DNA of 64,000 bases, taken from the NCBI GenBank assembly GCA_003971905.1, contig RSEE01000008.1, forward strand, positions 620,001 through 684,000, written 5' to 3'. How positions within the stretch are numbered: the stretch's first letter is position 1; each line of letters begins with the position of its first letter. The notes under the pieces were generated by a model. That model did no database searches, was not told the DNA's origin, and saw nothing but the letters and a program-made list of their open reading frames with translations. Source of the DNA: Moniliella sp. 'wahieum'. Its lineage: Eukaryota; Basidiomycota; Moniliellomycetes; Moniliellales; Moniliellaceae. The translations under genes and the position numbers were made by a program. Of this stretch, positions 34,126-44,768 are shown piece by piece.

Positions 34126-34719
34126 GCCGATCACGAGTCAGCGTGGATTGGACGGGGCATACCTTATCAAATGTGCATGTGGTTCCTCTTTTTCTCTTTA
34201 GGCGAAGAAGCATTCCTTCATTTTCGGACTTTTGCATAGACGTTGTGTGTGGGCTGCAGGTGACACGGGCTGGGTCGTTCCACCTGCACAAGCATCGCCC
34301 GTAGTGCAATGCAGCCCTGGGCTCTGTAAGTATGATACACAGCATATACTCCATCCTCCCTCCAATATGAACCACATGGACGCACGTTTAGTCTCAATCT
34401 ACAGGCAAGTGGGCAGAAAGACAGCTACGAAGAGCAGCTGATTCCACTGTAGGGAAGAGATGTCGGCAAGACCCACAACATGTGGTAACACCACACGTAT
34501 GGGGAGAGCATCCAGCAAACACTCTGTCAGTTATACCGGTAGGATTTTGGTTGAGGCAACCCCCTGTACACCGTCCGCACGGTCGGCTCGGTATGAATAC
34601 CACGGGATGAAAGCTACTAACAAATGAACGACTACCCCTAACTTCACCGCCTCGTATGCCCATCGTATTCATTGTGCATCGCATCGTACTGGTAGACATG
34701 ATCGTAGAGACGAACGTGC
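34126..34719. other. Intergenic, convergent 3' ends
   Basis: About 590 bp between the unrecognised gene and the TPPII stop. Nothing definite seen. Confidence 0.5.
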
Positions 34720-37700
34720 CTAGAACTCTTCGAAATGTGGAGGGCAGCGTAGCGTGTCCCATCGCGCCCAGTACGCCGCCCAGGGGGTGAACTCCACCTC
34801 ACGCAACAGCGAGACGACGTCAGTCTCGCCACTCCGCAATAAGGCTTGAAGGGCGATGCCTGGGCAGGAGCGTTTTCGAGCTGCTATGGCTGCTAGAATG
34901 CCAAATGTGCGCTCCGACGAGTTGCGAGGGAAAAAAGTGCGGTATTCGTCCCAGATCGCGTCAAACTTGTCCGTGTCCTGCAAAAGGAGTGCTTTGTGGT
35001 ATAGGGCTTGCGTCCTAGCCTCCTTCTCGGCATGTGCACTTTGCTTCTCCGAAGGCGATCCCAGCTTCTGCCGCAGTGCAACTAGATCCACTCTGTCCAA
35101 AATGGCGTTGGCTGCAAGCAGGGTCTCCTTCCGGTCCTTGCACCCCACAGCGGTATTCAGACGAGCCACAAGCACCGCCAGTTGGTCAGGGAATTCGGCC
35201 TTCAAGGTATCAAGAAGGGCCAGACGGGCATGCACATCCTCGATTTTTTGAGCGGCATGCAGAAGCACAGTCAACGGGTCCGAACCGCGTTTCTTCCCAG
35301 GTACAACGTAGCGGACTGGCACCTTGCCATGCCCCAACGAAAGTGTGCCTGCTAGCACGTCCCCGGGTGCCGAGGCTGCACGCGTATCGAGAAGAAGTAC
35401 CTTCCGTTCCTGGGGGAGTAAAGTGTATCCCAACCGAGCCGGCCGTCCAGGACCTAGGAGTTGGATATGGTCCTCGTACAAGTCGATCTGGACTGTGCCC
35501 TTGAAGGCACAGCGGGCAGTCAACAGGGCTTGCTTGAGAGTATTGAGTACCGCTACATCCTCATGTAGCATCTGAGCACGGATAGTGTATACTCCTTTTT
35601 CCAACGTAGCAGGACGAGGGTACACATCCCCAAAGAGCAGCGCGCCTGTGGCTGTCATATACTTGCAGAAGCAATGGCAGAGGAGCATCGTACATATGCC
35701 CCTGGTGGGGAGGCTGAACCGCATCGTAGACTTCTCCCGGACGCGGAGGGTGTATGTGAGCACAAGCTCAAACAATGGATGGCCATTGGGAAGGAGGTCA
35801 CGCCGAGGAAGTGCACGGAGCGTACTCCCCTCAGGACGAAGGAATTGTAACCGGGTGTCTAGCTGGATCCTGGGGTTCAGCGTTTCGGGGCGAAAAGATG
35901 ATACACACTCGATCTTACTAACCTCACCCGCGACCAGGGTGAGGTCCGAAGGAAAGACCTGAATCCCGTGAAACTCCAGGGTGAGTTCATAGGAGAAGCT
36001 TTGAGGTGATAGGAAGTACTCAGCCAGGGCAAGTTCGAGCGTCATCCCACCGCGGACAGGGAAGGTGCGCGTAGAGAGCTCTCCTTCGACAGAGGATAGC
36101 ACAGGTGCCGTTTCCACATGGTGGAGCCGCTCATGGGGGAGAAGTTGCAAAAGGTGAATCCAGACACGCGCGTTCGTTCTGCTGAATGGTTGGCTGTGCG
36201 TAGACTAAGTGAGGCCCAGGTGGCACCCTCGGGAACCTCCAGGAAGCGGCGCATCACCTTGCCTTGGGACAAGGGCCCGTATAGCGCATCATCGGCTCGC
36301 ATCGCTCGGACTTGGTAACAGTAACAGGGATGGTGAACAATTTGAGGCCGGTAGTGGAATCATAGGCATCGATCTGGCAATGATGCAGTCCAACAGGAAG
36401 AGAGGTAGGGTCGACACGGACCTCAAACGTGCGTCCGCTGGACCCAAGAAAGACGTGCTCTGGAGCTCGTACATACGTGGCCGAGGGAAGAAAGGTAACG
36501 GGAAATTGGAAAGAGTAACTCTCCTCTGTCTTGTGGGCAGGAAATACGGGGCGAACAGAAACTTGGAATGCGCTGAGACGGGATGTCTCCATAGGTTCGC
36601 GCAAGTAGATGCCGCGTTTGTTGGTGCTTTTGTTCTTGCTGTCCTTGCCTGGCGGGGTGATGGTAAGTTGGAACTCAACATCTTGGGATGGATGATCCTT
36701 CCACTTGGTGAGATGATCCCAAGCGTCGGCGATTTGAAGAAAAGGGACAGAGAGGTCATCCTGCACATCCTTCCCGGTCTGCTGTATGCCCTAAAAACGC
36801 GCCAAGGCGAGATAGGAATACCACGCTGCTTCATCCCAGAGACTAGGAGCGCAATAGCTCCTGCCACATGTGGGGCGGACATTGAAGTCCCATTGAGCAA
36901 CATGCTTTGGGATAGAGTGTATTGGCAAACCGACGTGATTGCTGCACCAGGAGCAAGGATATGGACGCCTGCCGCTCCGTTCGCCGCTGGTCCACGTGAA
37001 GACCAAGTGGTAACGTTGCCTGGTGCCGCGTCAAGCGGTGCGTATTCCGCCTTCTGCATTGAGCCTGGGGTGACGTAGGCACCCACAGAGAGTATGCCCG
37101 TTGTGGTTCCCCCCGGCTGCCCGATTGTGGAGAGCGCGGGACCGTTGTTGCCTGCCGAGGCAATAAAGAGAAGGTTGTGGTCCCGGATTAGCGGCTGGAT
37201 CGCGGTCACAAAAGCGCCGGCGTCCTCTACGCCAAACGCCCCATCTTCCCCAAAAGAGAGGTTTGCCACGTCCACTTGAGCGTCAAGGAGAGCCCGTGCA
37301 GCGCGTAAAAGCGCTTGACCAGTCTCCATGGTCCCCACACGCGGATCACCAATTCGAAGCGAAACAATTTCACAATTGGGTGCGAGCCCATCTTGCTCGG
37401 TGCCAAAGCTGGCTCCAACAATACCTGCGACGTGCGTCCCATGGCTGCCGGACACGGTGACGATACTGAGCGTAGGCGTGGAACCGGGATGATCAAGAAG
37501 GATGTTGACCGAGTAGGAGAGGTGATCCATATGACCAAAGAAACGCCATTGGTGTTCAATACGGAAATCGGTCAAGCCGCGGCCGTAGGATAGGTCCACA
37601 GGCTGCTGCGCGCCCAGGTCGGCCTCAAGGCTGTACGACGGCAAACCCAAGGAAGCGTCATAGGGATCCCCCTCGCCACCTCCGACGAGAGCGCGAAATG

Positions 37701-38305
37701 CTCCCATCATGATACACCACTGCCTCGATAATTGGGCCAGGGTCGTCGTACTGGGCCCAGAGCGCGTCCAGCACCTCCAATCGAGCCTGAAGTTCGTCCT
37801 TTGGCCCATTGGCTGCATCGAGCTTCCTGCGGGCGTCGGCTACCAAACGCGCATGCTCGACGCGGAAGGCCTCTTTGCGTTGAGCAGAAATGCGCTGGAC
37901 CAGATTCGCTGGCCAAAACTCATATGCACGTTTGGCGCCGGCGTACCACACCCCTGAGGGATTGATGAGCGGCGCTAGCTGCAGCCGTCGACGTGTGACA
38001 GGAGAACATAGGGTGTGGTCACAAATGTGCTGCTCACATCCACAAGATGCACGTCACCCGCACCTGCTCCAGTTAGCCGCCGTACACCGAGACGAAGGGG
38101 GACATACCAGAACAGTCGATCGCATCCACCACCTTGCCTGGACCATCAAGCCCAGCAGCAGCAACGTCAACCCCCGTGTCGAGGATGGCGACGCGCACCT
38201 TGGCCATCAATGTGGGGGTGTCCCGCACAAAAGCCCTGGCCTGGGTAGGCGTAGTAGGCATCAGGCCATCCAGAGGGAACGGCGGCAGTGGAGGGGGGTC
38301 GCCAT
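34720..38305 (-). CDS. TPP2: Tripeptidyl peptidase II (giant cytosolic subtilisin-like exopeptidase)
   Basis: TPPII cuts tripeptides from the N-termini of proteasome products and assembles into giant rods. The subtilisin triad is plain: Asp in VAILDTGVDVAAAG, His in SGSHGTHVAGIVGA, Ser in LNGTSMSAPHVAGAIALLVS, with oxyanion Asn in SAGNNGPALST. The TPPII-specific insert between Asp and His (APLINPSGVWYAG to WAQYDDPGP) and the long C-terminal half (LEKGVYTIRAQMLHED, LAGTLSLGHGKVPVRYVVPG, ending HFEEF) match the family. About 1,180 residues, typical of fungal forms. An early intron runs from GTATGT at about 38103 to GAGCAG just before 38070. The start MATPPPLPPFPLDGLMPTTP at 38305 requires one more C in a six-C run. 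Other frame changes fall near 38000, 37690, 36770, 36310, 36150 and 35690. Confidence 0.93.
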
Positions 38306-38508
38306 GGGAGGTGGTGGTGTTGGTGCGCGTGAACCAGGGAGGGATGCCTAGGCTGATTAATTGATTGGCGGAGCAGGTGAATCAGAGTTATCAACGTTAA
38401 TCGATCAGCTGCCACGGAGTAACTTATCGATTGGGGCTGCTGCTGAAATGTCGTATTCTGACTGATCTTGGTGAGAGAGAAGTCGACTAATTTTGCCCAA
38501 AAAGTGAT

Positions 38509-38594
38509 GCTTCAAAGGGGAATCGAACCCCTGTCACATCGATACGACACTGGCGTGATGGCAACGATGTAGTATACCACTAACCCATTGAAGC
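38509..38594 (-). tRNA. tRNA-Gly (GCC) with intron
   Basis: Acceptor arms GCTTCAA/TTGAAGC pair fully, the T arm is AGGGG-TTCGATT-CCCCT, and the anticodon arm is CATCG-TTGCCA...T-CGATG. The loop TTGCCAT equals that of yeast tRNA-Gly(GCC). A 16-nt intron begins one base 3' of the anticodon, the canonical position. CCA is not encoded. It lies between TPPII and the flavo-oxidase, on the same strand. Confidence 0.92.
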
Positions 38595-38868
38595 GTATGA
38601 AAAATGTGTGCACTGAAACAGTGCCCTTGTGCCTTATCGCTGAGGCCAGAGATCTGCCTATGCGTGCAAGTTCATGTGCAAATTGTTACCCCAGCACTCG
38701 CTCCTATCAACCACATGGCCTTCCGCGTATTCTCAAGCCCTACATTTTGCAAGGCGAACGAGTGGATGATAGCACTTTGGCATGGCATACCGAACATCTA
38801 TGTCAGTGGGTGCCCTGATGTCTCTTCGTCGTCGTCTGCCTTTTTGATCGACCCACACCACAGTGGGC

Positions 38869-40176
38869 CTACAGATGAGGCGTCTGTTCTAGCCACCCGC
38901 GCAGTCCTCGTAGCTCCTTGATTGGCCCGTCTGGACGAGAGGGATCAATAGGGGTGACACCGGGGCGCCAGCGCCAACGATCGAGAGTAGCCTGGTCCAG
39001 GCGACCCAGCAACGCGTCCGCCACATATTGCCCCATAATGGGCAAGAACTTGAACGAGTGGCCCGAGTCACCAGTCGCCAGCAAGAGGCTCTCCCCAAAA
39101 TCTGGGTGGGGACATAAGAGCCAATTGGCGTCGGGGCTGTCGGTGCACCAGCAGATGAGGGGGTCCAGGATTGGGCGACCACTCAACCGGGGCATCATCT
39201 TGGCGATCAGCTTGTGCATCGCCTCCAGTGCCTCGTCCGGCACGGCGTACTTGATCTCGGAAGGCAGCGAGACGGGGCCCCAGGGCGTAGGAGTGGTGTT
39301 TCGGTACCCAGGAAACTCGTTGCACAACTTGATCCTCCCTTCGGCCGACGGCTCAAAGAAGAATCCCATTTCTGAATGGTCAATGACTGGTAGCCCTTGC
39401 AGTTGGGCCGCCTCGTCGGGGCTGAGCTGGATGTGACCCACCGTCCAACACTTGGAGTCACACTGCTGTTTTAGGTCGACCAGCCCTGGGGTCCAGGCGC
39501 CTGTGCAAAGCACTGCGTGCCGTGTGACATGGGTGGTGCCGTCGCGGGTACGCACGCGGGTTATGCGTTGGCCTGTTGCGTCCGTTTCAGGGGCCATGTC
39601 AACCACCTCACCCTTGTCGCCCGAGAGAAAAGTAGCGCCGAGCCGCTGGGCCTCCTGAGCAGCAGAAGCGATCGCATCGCTGGCCATCGCCCAGCCGTTC
39701 ACTCCGTTCCACATACCGAACCAATCATCAATGTCACTCCCGAGCCAGCGGAGTGCAGGGACCTGGTCCTTGATCGCTTGTCCATCGTCCAAAACTTTTG
39801 TCTGTCCCGCAAAGTATGGATCGGCTTGCATGCGCCGATGGGGGGCAAAGATGAGCTGCTCAGCAGCAGGAGTGTGACGCGTAGAGGCGTCGCAGGCAAT
39901 TACCCAGCCTGTTTGGTGGAAGTGGGGGGAAAAGACGGGGTCCGACTTCCAGGTATCAATAGCATCTTTTGCCAAGGCAGTGTAGAACGGGTCCCGGTAT
40001 TCAGTGCGGACAATCTTGTTGAGATCGTTGCCTGCCGACACTTGGCTGGGAGGAGGGAACTTGTCAAGAGCAAGAACCTTGTATCCCCGCCGGACCAAAT
40101 GCAGTGCCGTAGAGGATCCGAATGTGCCACCGCCACCGATAATGAGGATGGTCTCGTCTTTGGTGGGTGGGGGCAT
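38869..40176 (-). CDS. FAD-dependent amine oxidase, fructosyl-amino-acid oxidase/sarcosine oxidase family
   Basis: Enzymes of this group oxidise secondary amines such as fructosyl amino acids (Amadori products), sarcosine, pipecolate or saccharopine, producing hydrogen peroxide, often in peroxisomes. The N-terminal Rossmann motif ILIIGGGGTFGSSTALHLV, then SAGNDLNKIVRTEY, LCTGAWT, the Cys-containing LICWCTDSPDANWLLCPHP (the family attaches FAD covalently to a Cys here) and ATGDSGHSFKFLPIMG are all as in amadoriases. The start MPPPTKDE at 40176 puts the Rossmann strand at residue 9; 435 residues, normal length, no intron. Unlike most long genes here it reads without a frame break. The C-terminus is PHL, not a clear SKL-type peroxisomal signal. 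The exact substrate cannot be settled; fructosyl-amino-acid oxidase or saccharopine oxidase fit best. Confidence 0.92.
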   Translation of the reverse strand: MPPPTKDETILIIGGGGTFGSSTALHLVRRGYKVLALDKFPPPSQVSAGNDLNKIVRTEYRDPFYTALAKDAIDTWKSDPVFSPHFHQTGWVIACDASTRHTPAAEQLIFAPHRRMQADPYFAGQTKVLDDGQAIKDQVPALRWLGSDIDDWFGMWNGVNGWAMASDAIASAAQEAQRLGATFLSGDKGEVVDMAPETDATGQRITRVRTRDGTTHVTRHAVLCTGAWTPGLVDLKQQCDSKCWTVGHIQLSPDEAAQLQGLPVIDHSEMGFFFEPSAEGRIKLCNEFPGYRNTTPTPWGPVSLPSEIKYAVPDEALEAMHKLIAKMMPRLSGRPILDPLICWCTDSPDANWLLCPHPDFGESLLLATGDSGHSFKFLPIMGQYVADALLGRLDQATLDRWRWRPGVTPIDPSRPDGPIKELRGLRGWLEQTPHL

Positions 40177-40883
40177 GGTGGTGGTGGAGAGGCTGATGCA
40201 GGCTAGTGAGAGATGGTGGAGGAAAGGGTCAAGAGTTATAGTACTTAGGCAATCGTGTCCTCTCAAAGGTTGAACAATGTGGCACCAGATCAAAGTATTT
40301 GAAAAGACGCTAGACACGAAGATGGCGGAGAATGAGCGCAACGCCTAGTGGTCGTGCGGTGCTACCTCAGGCATGGGTGTGGGTGGTGTGCCTGGTTGCT
40401 GGAAGGTACTCTCGGCTGATAGTGTTTTGACTCAAAGGGTCCCAGTGACACGGCGCGTGTGTTCGGAAGCCCACAACGTCCTAGATGGTCGTATCGTTGA
40501 CTTCTTTGCTCTATAGTTGCTAGGCGCTGGTTCCTACAATCGCTTTGAGCGCCAACGTCGTCAACGTTCATTAATGGTTCAACGTTGAGTGTTCAACGTG
40601 TTCATCGTTCAACTATAACGCTTTCCTTGGGTCTATGCACCGACCTAAGACCTGCTCTCTGTATTTTACGCCGAAGCGGGTAATAAGCGGAGCGAGCAAT
40701 GGTGTGCTTCCAAGCGCTTGCAGTGGTTTTGCCGGCAGGCACGTGAAGCTGCACATTGACTGAGTTTGACTCTTGAGCTTGAAGGGAGTCGCAAACGGGC
40801 CAAGGGCAGTTGATATTTGGAGCAGATAGCGAGCAGGAGGACTGATCTCGATCGCTCTCTATCGACTATCTCCATTGGTACGA

Positions 40884-40904
40884 AGATCTAAGATCTAAGA
40901 TTCG
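40884..40904. repeat. Period-7 array, AGATCTA
   Basis: Units AGATCTA, AGATCTA, AGATTCG. The core AGATCT is a palindrome. Confidence 0.85.
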
Positions 40905-41135
40905 GCTCAGGAGCCGAAGCCCAAACCGAACCAGCGACACACCGCCCCCGAGCCATCCCAAACTTGCGCATCGGAGGTGCAGTAGCACCGGAGCAATCGA
41001 TTGAAAATTGGAGGCAATTAGCAGCAGTGTCGGCCCTGGAAGGGAGACAGCTGCTGTGCTGGTATCTGTTGTGGGGCATAATGATAACGGTGATCCCGGT
41101 GATCATCATAACGCCTGCAGCTTTTCTCGCAGTTG

Positions 41136-41156
41136 ATGCATGATGAACGATGCATG
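41136..41156. repeat. Period-7 array, ATGCATG
   Basis: Units ATGCATG, ATGAACG, ATGCATG in phase. The core ATGCAT is a palindrome. Confidence 0.85.
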
Positions 41157-42023
41157 ATACGCTATACAACTTGCCAGGTGTGTCTCATGCAATCATGCAT
41201 ACCGGGTAGCTGAAGAGTACTGTGATGAGTGCGTGAGTGTATAGTACTGTTGCTTCAAGATGCGCCCCAAGCGACTTGTCGTGCTTTGCTCACCGCCCCT
41301 GAGCTCATAATCGCTCAGACTGAGCGTGCCAAAAAACCCCTGCAATTCCTCCCCGCCCCCCACTGAGTAATGAGTCAGTGCCACGTACTGAACGCGCTGA
41401 GCGCCGAATTAAGAGAGAAACAGAACACGGCTCGATTCAAGTCTTACATGGCATAACCGGCATAACCCCGGAATATCTCACCTTTGAGCCCCCAAGGGCG
41501 AATGCGAGCCGATGCGAGCCCCAGCCGGTACAAGAACATACACTTTTGCTGCAAAGCGCCGCCGTTTGTATGGCGGAGGGGGTGGCAAATGGTAAACCGG
41601 GCCGCTCCCGTGCCTTCTCCCGCATTTCTAACTGTGGAAACCTCTCACAGTGTACAAGAGGGGTGTGGAGGGAGAGCAACGCGCGCCAACCTAGTCTCCG
41701 TGCTTATTTCCCGCACCTCTCCCTGCTCCCCTGCAATGTGAGAGAGATAGCGGAACTGATCCACAAACTGCCGATTGCTTTTCTCGATCCTTGGCACCAA
41801 ACCACTGCTTCTCCTCTGCACAAGGGGGATGTTTTAGGTACAGAGAGATAGCACCTTTTGCGCAACGCGCGTTAGCGGTTCCCGCGTATATGCTTTTCTA
41901 TACTCTGTTGCGTTACCGGGTTACCACTGTCTGTTCCTACTTACCTTTCCACCCCCCCTCTCCCTAGTCTTCCAAGTCGATGACGACAATTGATACTGCG
42001 CGGATAGGTCTTTGAGGTCACCG

Positions 42024-42029
42024 TATATA
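42024..42029 (+). promoter_or_regulatory. TATA box candidate of the UNC-93-like gene
   Basis: TATATA-like sequence about 90 nt before the start codon, followed by a C/T-rich stretch. Confidence 0.4.
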
Positions 42030-42114
42030 GTGTCCCCAATCTCATTTCTCCTTCTCTGCTTATCTCCTCCTATCCCTTCCTTTCGCTTCCACCACATACA
42101 TTCCGACCAACCCC

Positions 42115-43798
42115 ATGCCAACAAACGACGAGCTAACGGACTTCAAGGCTGAGGGCGAGACCAAGCCTGAGGTGGTTGTGGCCACCCCAGAAGGGTACGA
42201 CGACGGCGAAGTTCCAGCATACACCGGCGAGCGTCCAGCCCGCCACTGGCTGGTTCGTTGGGTCCCCGAGGCCGTTTGGCGATGGCGCCGAACCTCATTT
42301 GCCCAGATGCTCACCCTGTCTGCGTTAGCCTTTTGCGGTCCAGCGATGGGCGACGCCATCTCCAACTTAGGTGGCGGCGGGCTGGCCACAGCCAATGCGT
42401 TTCTTGCCGCATCGGCGTCTGAGTATGCCATCATGGCTGTTCTGTGCTTTGTCGGAGGCTTGCTCATCACCCGTTTTGGTGTCGTGCCAGTGGCGATTGT
42501 AGGTTCGGCATGTTTCCCCTTGTACGTTCATTCCTTTTGCATTGTGTTGCATGGCTCGTACCATGTATGTGGACGAGGAGGAGAGGTCACTGACCGTGTT
42601 TTCTTTATTGATCTCTATAGCGATGGTTCTTCCCTCTACGTCAATTCCAAAGGCTCCAACACTGCCTACCTGATCGCGTGTGAAAGCATTGCAGGCATAG
42701 GGAATGCGCTCTGGTACGTGTGCGAGAGCTGTCTCGTGCTTAGTTTGCCCGAGGCCAAGCACCGAGGAAAGTACGTGTCGTCCCCGTTTCTAGTATAAGA
42801 ATTGTGCAGGATCGTTCTTCCCCCTATGCGCGTTTCCCTGACCACATGTGCAATAAACAGATACCTGGGCATGTGGATCCTGTCGCGTAATCTGGGCCAG
42901 TTGGTGGGCGGCGCGATCAACTTGGCGCTGAACGTGGACGATTCGGCTGCGGGGTCAGTGACGCCATCAGTGTACATTATCTTTATGGTGATTGAGTGCC
43001 TTGGCTTTCCCCTCTCCTTTTCCTCACCGACCCCAAGAATGTGATTCGCTCCGATGGCACGACTATCAAGACCACGGCGCATAGCGGATGGAAGAATGAG
43101 TTCAAGCTGCTGCTCAAGACGGCAGTCTGGCCCTTTTTGGTCCTCTTGCTCCCCATGAGTTTCTACTCCTTCTTCTACATTAGCGTGTACAACAAGTACC
43201 TTACCGACATCTTCTCTGTGCGTGCGCGCGCGCTTAGTTCCCTCATCAGCCCCGGGTTCTGCGTTGTGGGTTGCTTTGGCCTGGGCGTGCTGTTGGACTA
43301 CCAGCGGTGGAACCAGCGGACACGCGCCTACGCCGGTCTTGCCGTTGTTTTCCTCAGCGCAGCCGGTCTGTCAGTATGGTCAATTGTGGTGCAGGTGCAG
43401 TTTGACCGTCACAGTCCAGGGGTGGTGGACTGGACGAGTCCGGTATGGGCCAAGGCGTTCCTCAACTTCTTTTTCATCAACACGTTTGGGCCCATTGGGC
43501 AAAGTTATGCGTATTGGCTTTTGAGCTGCCGGGCAAGCGACGTACAGTCCAATGCGCGCCTCGGCGGCGTCTTCCGCTCGGCCGAAGCTATTGGTCAGGC
43601 CGTCTCGTGCGGCCTCATGTCGCGCAAGAATGTGAGTGCCTTGGCTGGCTTCATTGTCAATGCGGCATTGATGGTGGCGTCGTTTGCACCCACGGTCGTT
43701 GCCGCCCACTCGGTGCCGCCGGTCGAGGTCACTTTGACGCCGAAAACGCGGCTTCTGCCAAACCAGAAACCAAAGAAGCCGACAAAGAAGATGCATGA
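42115..43798 (+). CDS. UNC-93-like major facilitator protein
   Basis: A multi-span carrier-like protein of the UNC-93/DUF895 group, of unknown substrate in fungi. After an acidic cytoplasmic N-terminus (MPTNDELTDFKAEGE) come helices beginning FAQMLTLSALAFCGPAMGDA, with the signature NLGGGGLATANAFLAA, then ASLYV-type sequence SSLYVNSKGSNTAYLIACES, YLGMWILSRNLGQLVGGAIN, and a second half with FYSFFYISVYNKYL and RLGGVFRSAEAIGQAVSCGL. Introns 42522-42620 and 42771-42860 are GTACGT to TATAG/ACAG. A short T/C run near 43018 (before LTDPKNVI) and another at about 43733 are one base out; the second gives the Lys/Glu-rich end KPETKEADKEDA and stop at 43798. About 500 residues, normal. Divergent from the flavo-oxidase. 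Confidence 0.85.
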
Positions 43799-44412
43799 AC
43801 CGCGTGAACAGAGGCACCACCGATCCCACTCCTTTTATCACGACTTGCTTGGGTCCTATAAGCAGTACCTAACTACACCTCACGGGCACACCAGGGGCGC
43901 TGCCCACACCCCATTACGTTGTTTGTATAATCTTTCCTGTGGACTGTGCGTCGGGGGGGGGGGGGGGAACATACTACTAATCCCCACCCACCGATATACA
44001 TATCACGTTGATACGACTCATATGCGGGGAGATAGCGCTGGGGTATCCTAGTCTGCATCTGTGCTAGTCGTAGTAGTGTTGCAGCCAGCGTGGCCGATGT
44101 TGCGCCGGAAGAGTAGTCTTCGCTCTTCAGCCCCCCCCCACTGGACGGCTTGACTGGCGGTGCGCGGCTGGGCTGCTGTACACAAAAGGGTATCTCAACG
44201 GTAGCCGTTTCCTTCATTTGCGGTGCCTGCTGGTGCACCTCCCCATGCGTTTGTGGCCGAAGCTAGGAATGAGCATGGCAGTCAGCCTCGGGACTAGTGA
44301 CAAATGCCAGCGGAGAAGACACTGACGACGTATTCGATGGGGCGAAGAGGAGGGCTGGGGATGGACACCGGGATTGAAATTGCAAACCGACGCCGGCATC
44401 GACCAAAAAGAG
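43799..44412. other. Intergenic, including a 15-G run
   Basis: An uninterrupted run of 15 G lies at 43953-43967. Otherwise nothing is seen between the carrier stop and tRNA-Ile. Confidence 0.6.
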
Positions 44413-44511
44413 TGGTCAATATGAGGCTTGAACTCATGACCTTGGCATCACCAACACTCTCCAAGCGGAGACATATTAGTACCACGCTCTGACCAACTGA
44501 GCTAATCGACC
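44413..44511 (-). tRNA. tRNA-Ile (AAT) with intron
   Basis: GGTCGAT/ATTGACC acceptor arms, D arm TAGCTCAGTTGGTCAGAGC, anticodon arm TGGTA-CTAATA...A-TGCCA and T arm TGAGT-TCAAGCC-TCATA agree with fungal tRNA-Ile(AAU). A 25-nt intron starts one base 3' of the anticodon. The discriminator base is A. Confidence 0.92.
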
Positions 44512-44768
44512 ATTTACGATCTTGCATCAGGCCTGAGATCGGATGCACTTGTGTTCCACTTGCTGTTGGTGCTTTTCAATGTTGATTGACTGCCCCGGAC
44601 TGAGTCTGGGCTGCTGCTCCTACCTCTCGACATCTCACGCCAATCTGCCCGGAACACACGAAGACGGGCAGGGGTACATGGTATCATTCCAACAACAGGC
44701 CAAACAAGCAGGACAGATCGTCTAGGCTGATCATCAACGGTCCAGGGCAGTAAGGTAGGTGGTATACT

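Larger units (their letters stand above)
40177..42114. other. Intergenic between divergent oxidase and UNC-93-like genes
   Basis: Holds both promoters. Visible: imperfect TTCAACG/TTGAGTG heptads at 40557-40612, AGATCTA heptads at 40884-40904, ATGCATG heptads at 41136-41156, and C/T-rich leader sequence before 42115. No coding region supported. Confidence 0.6.
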
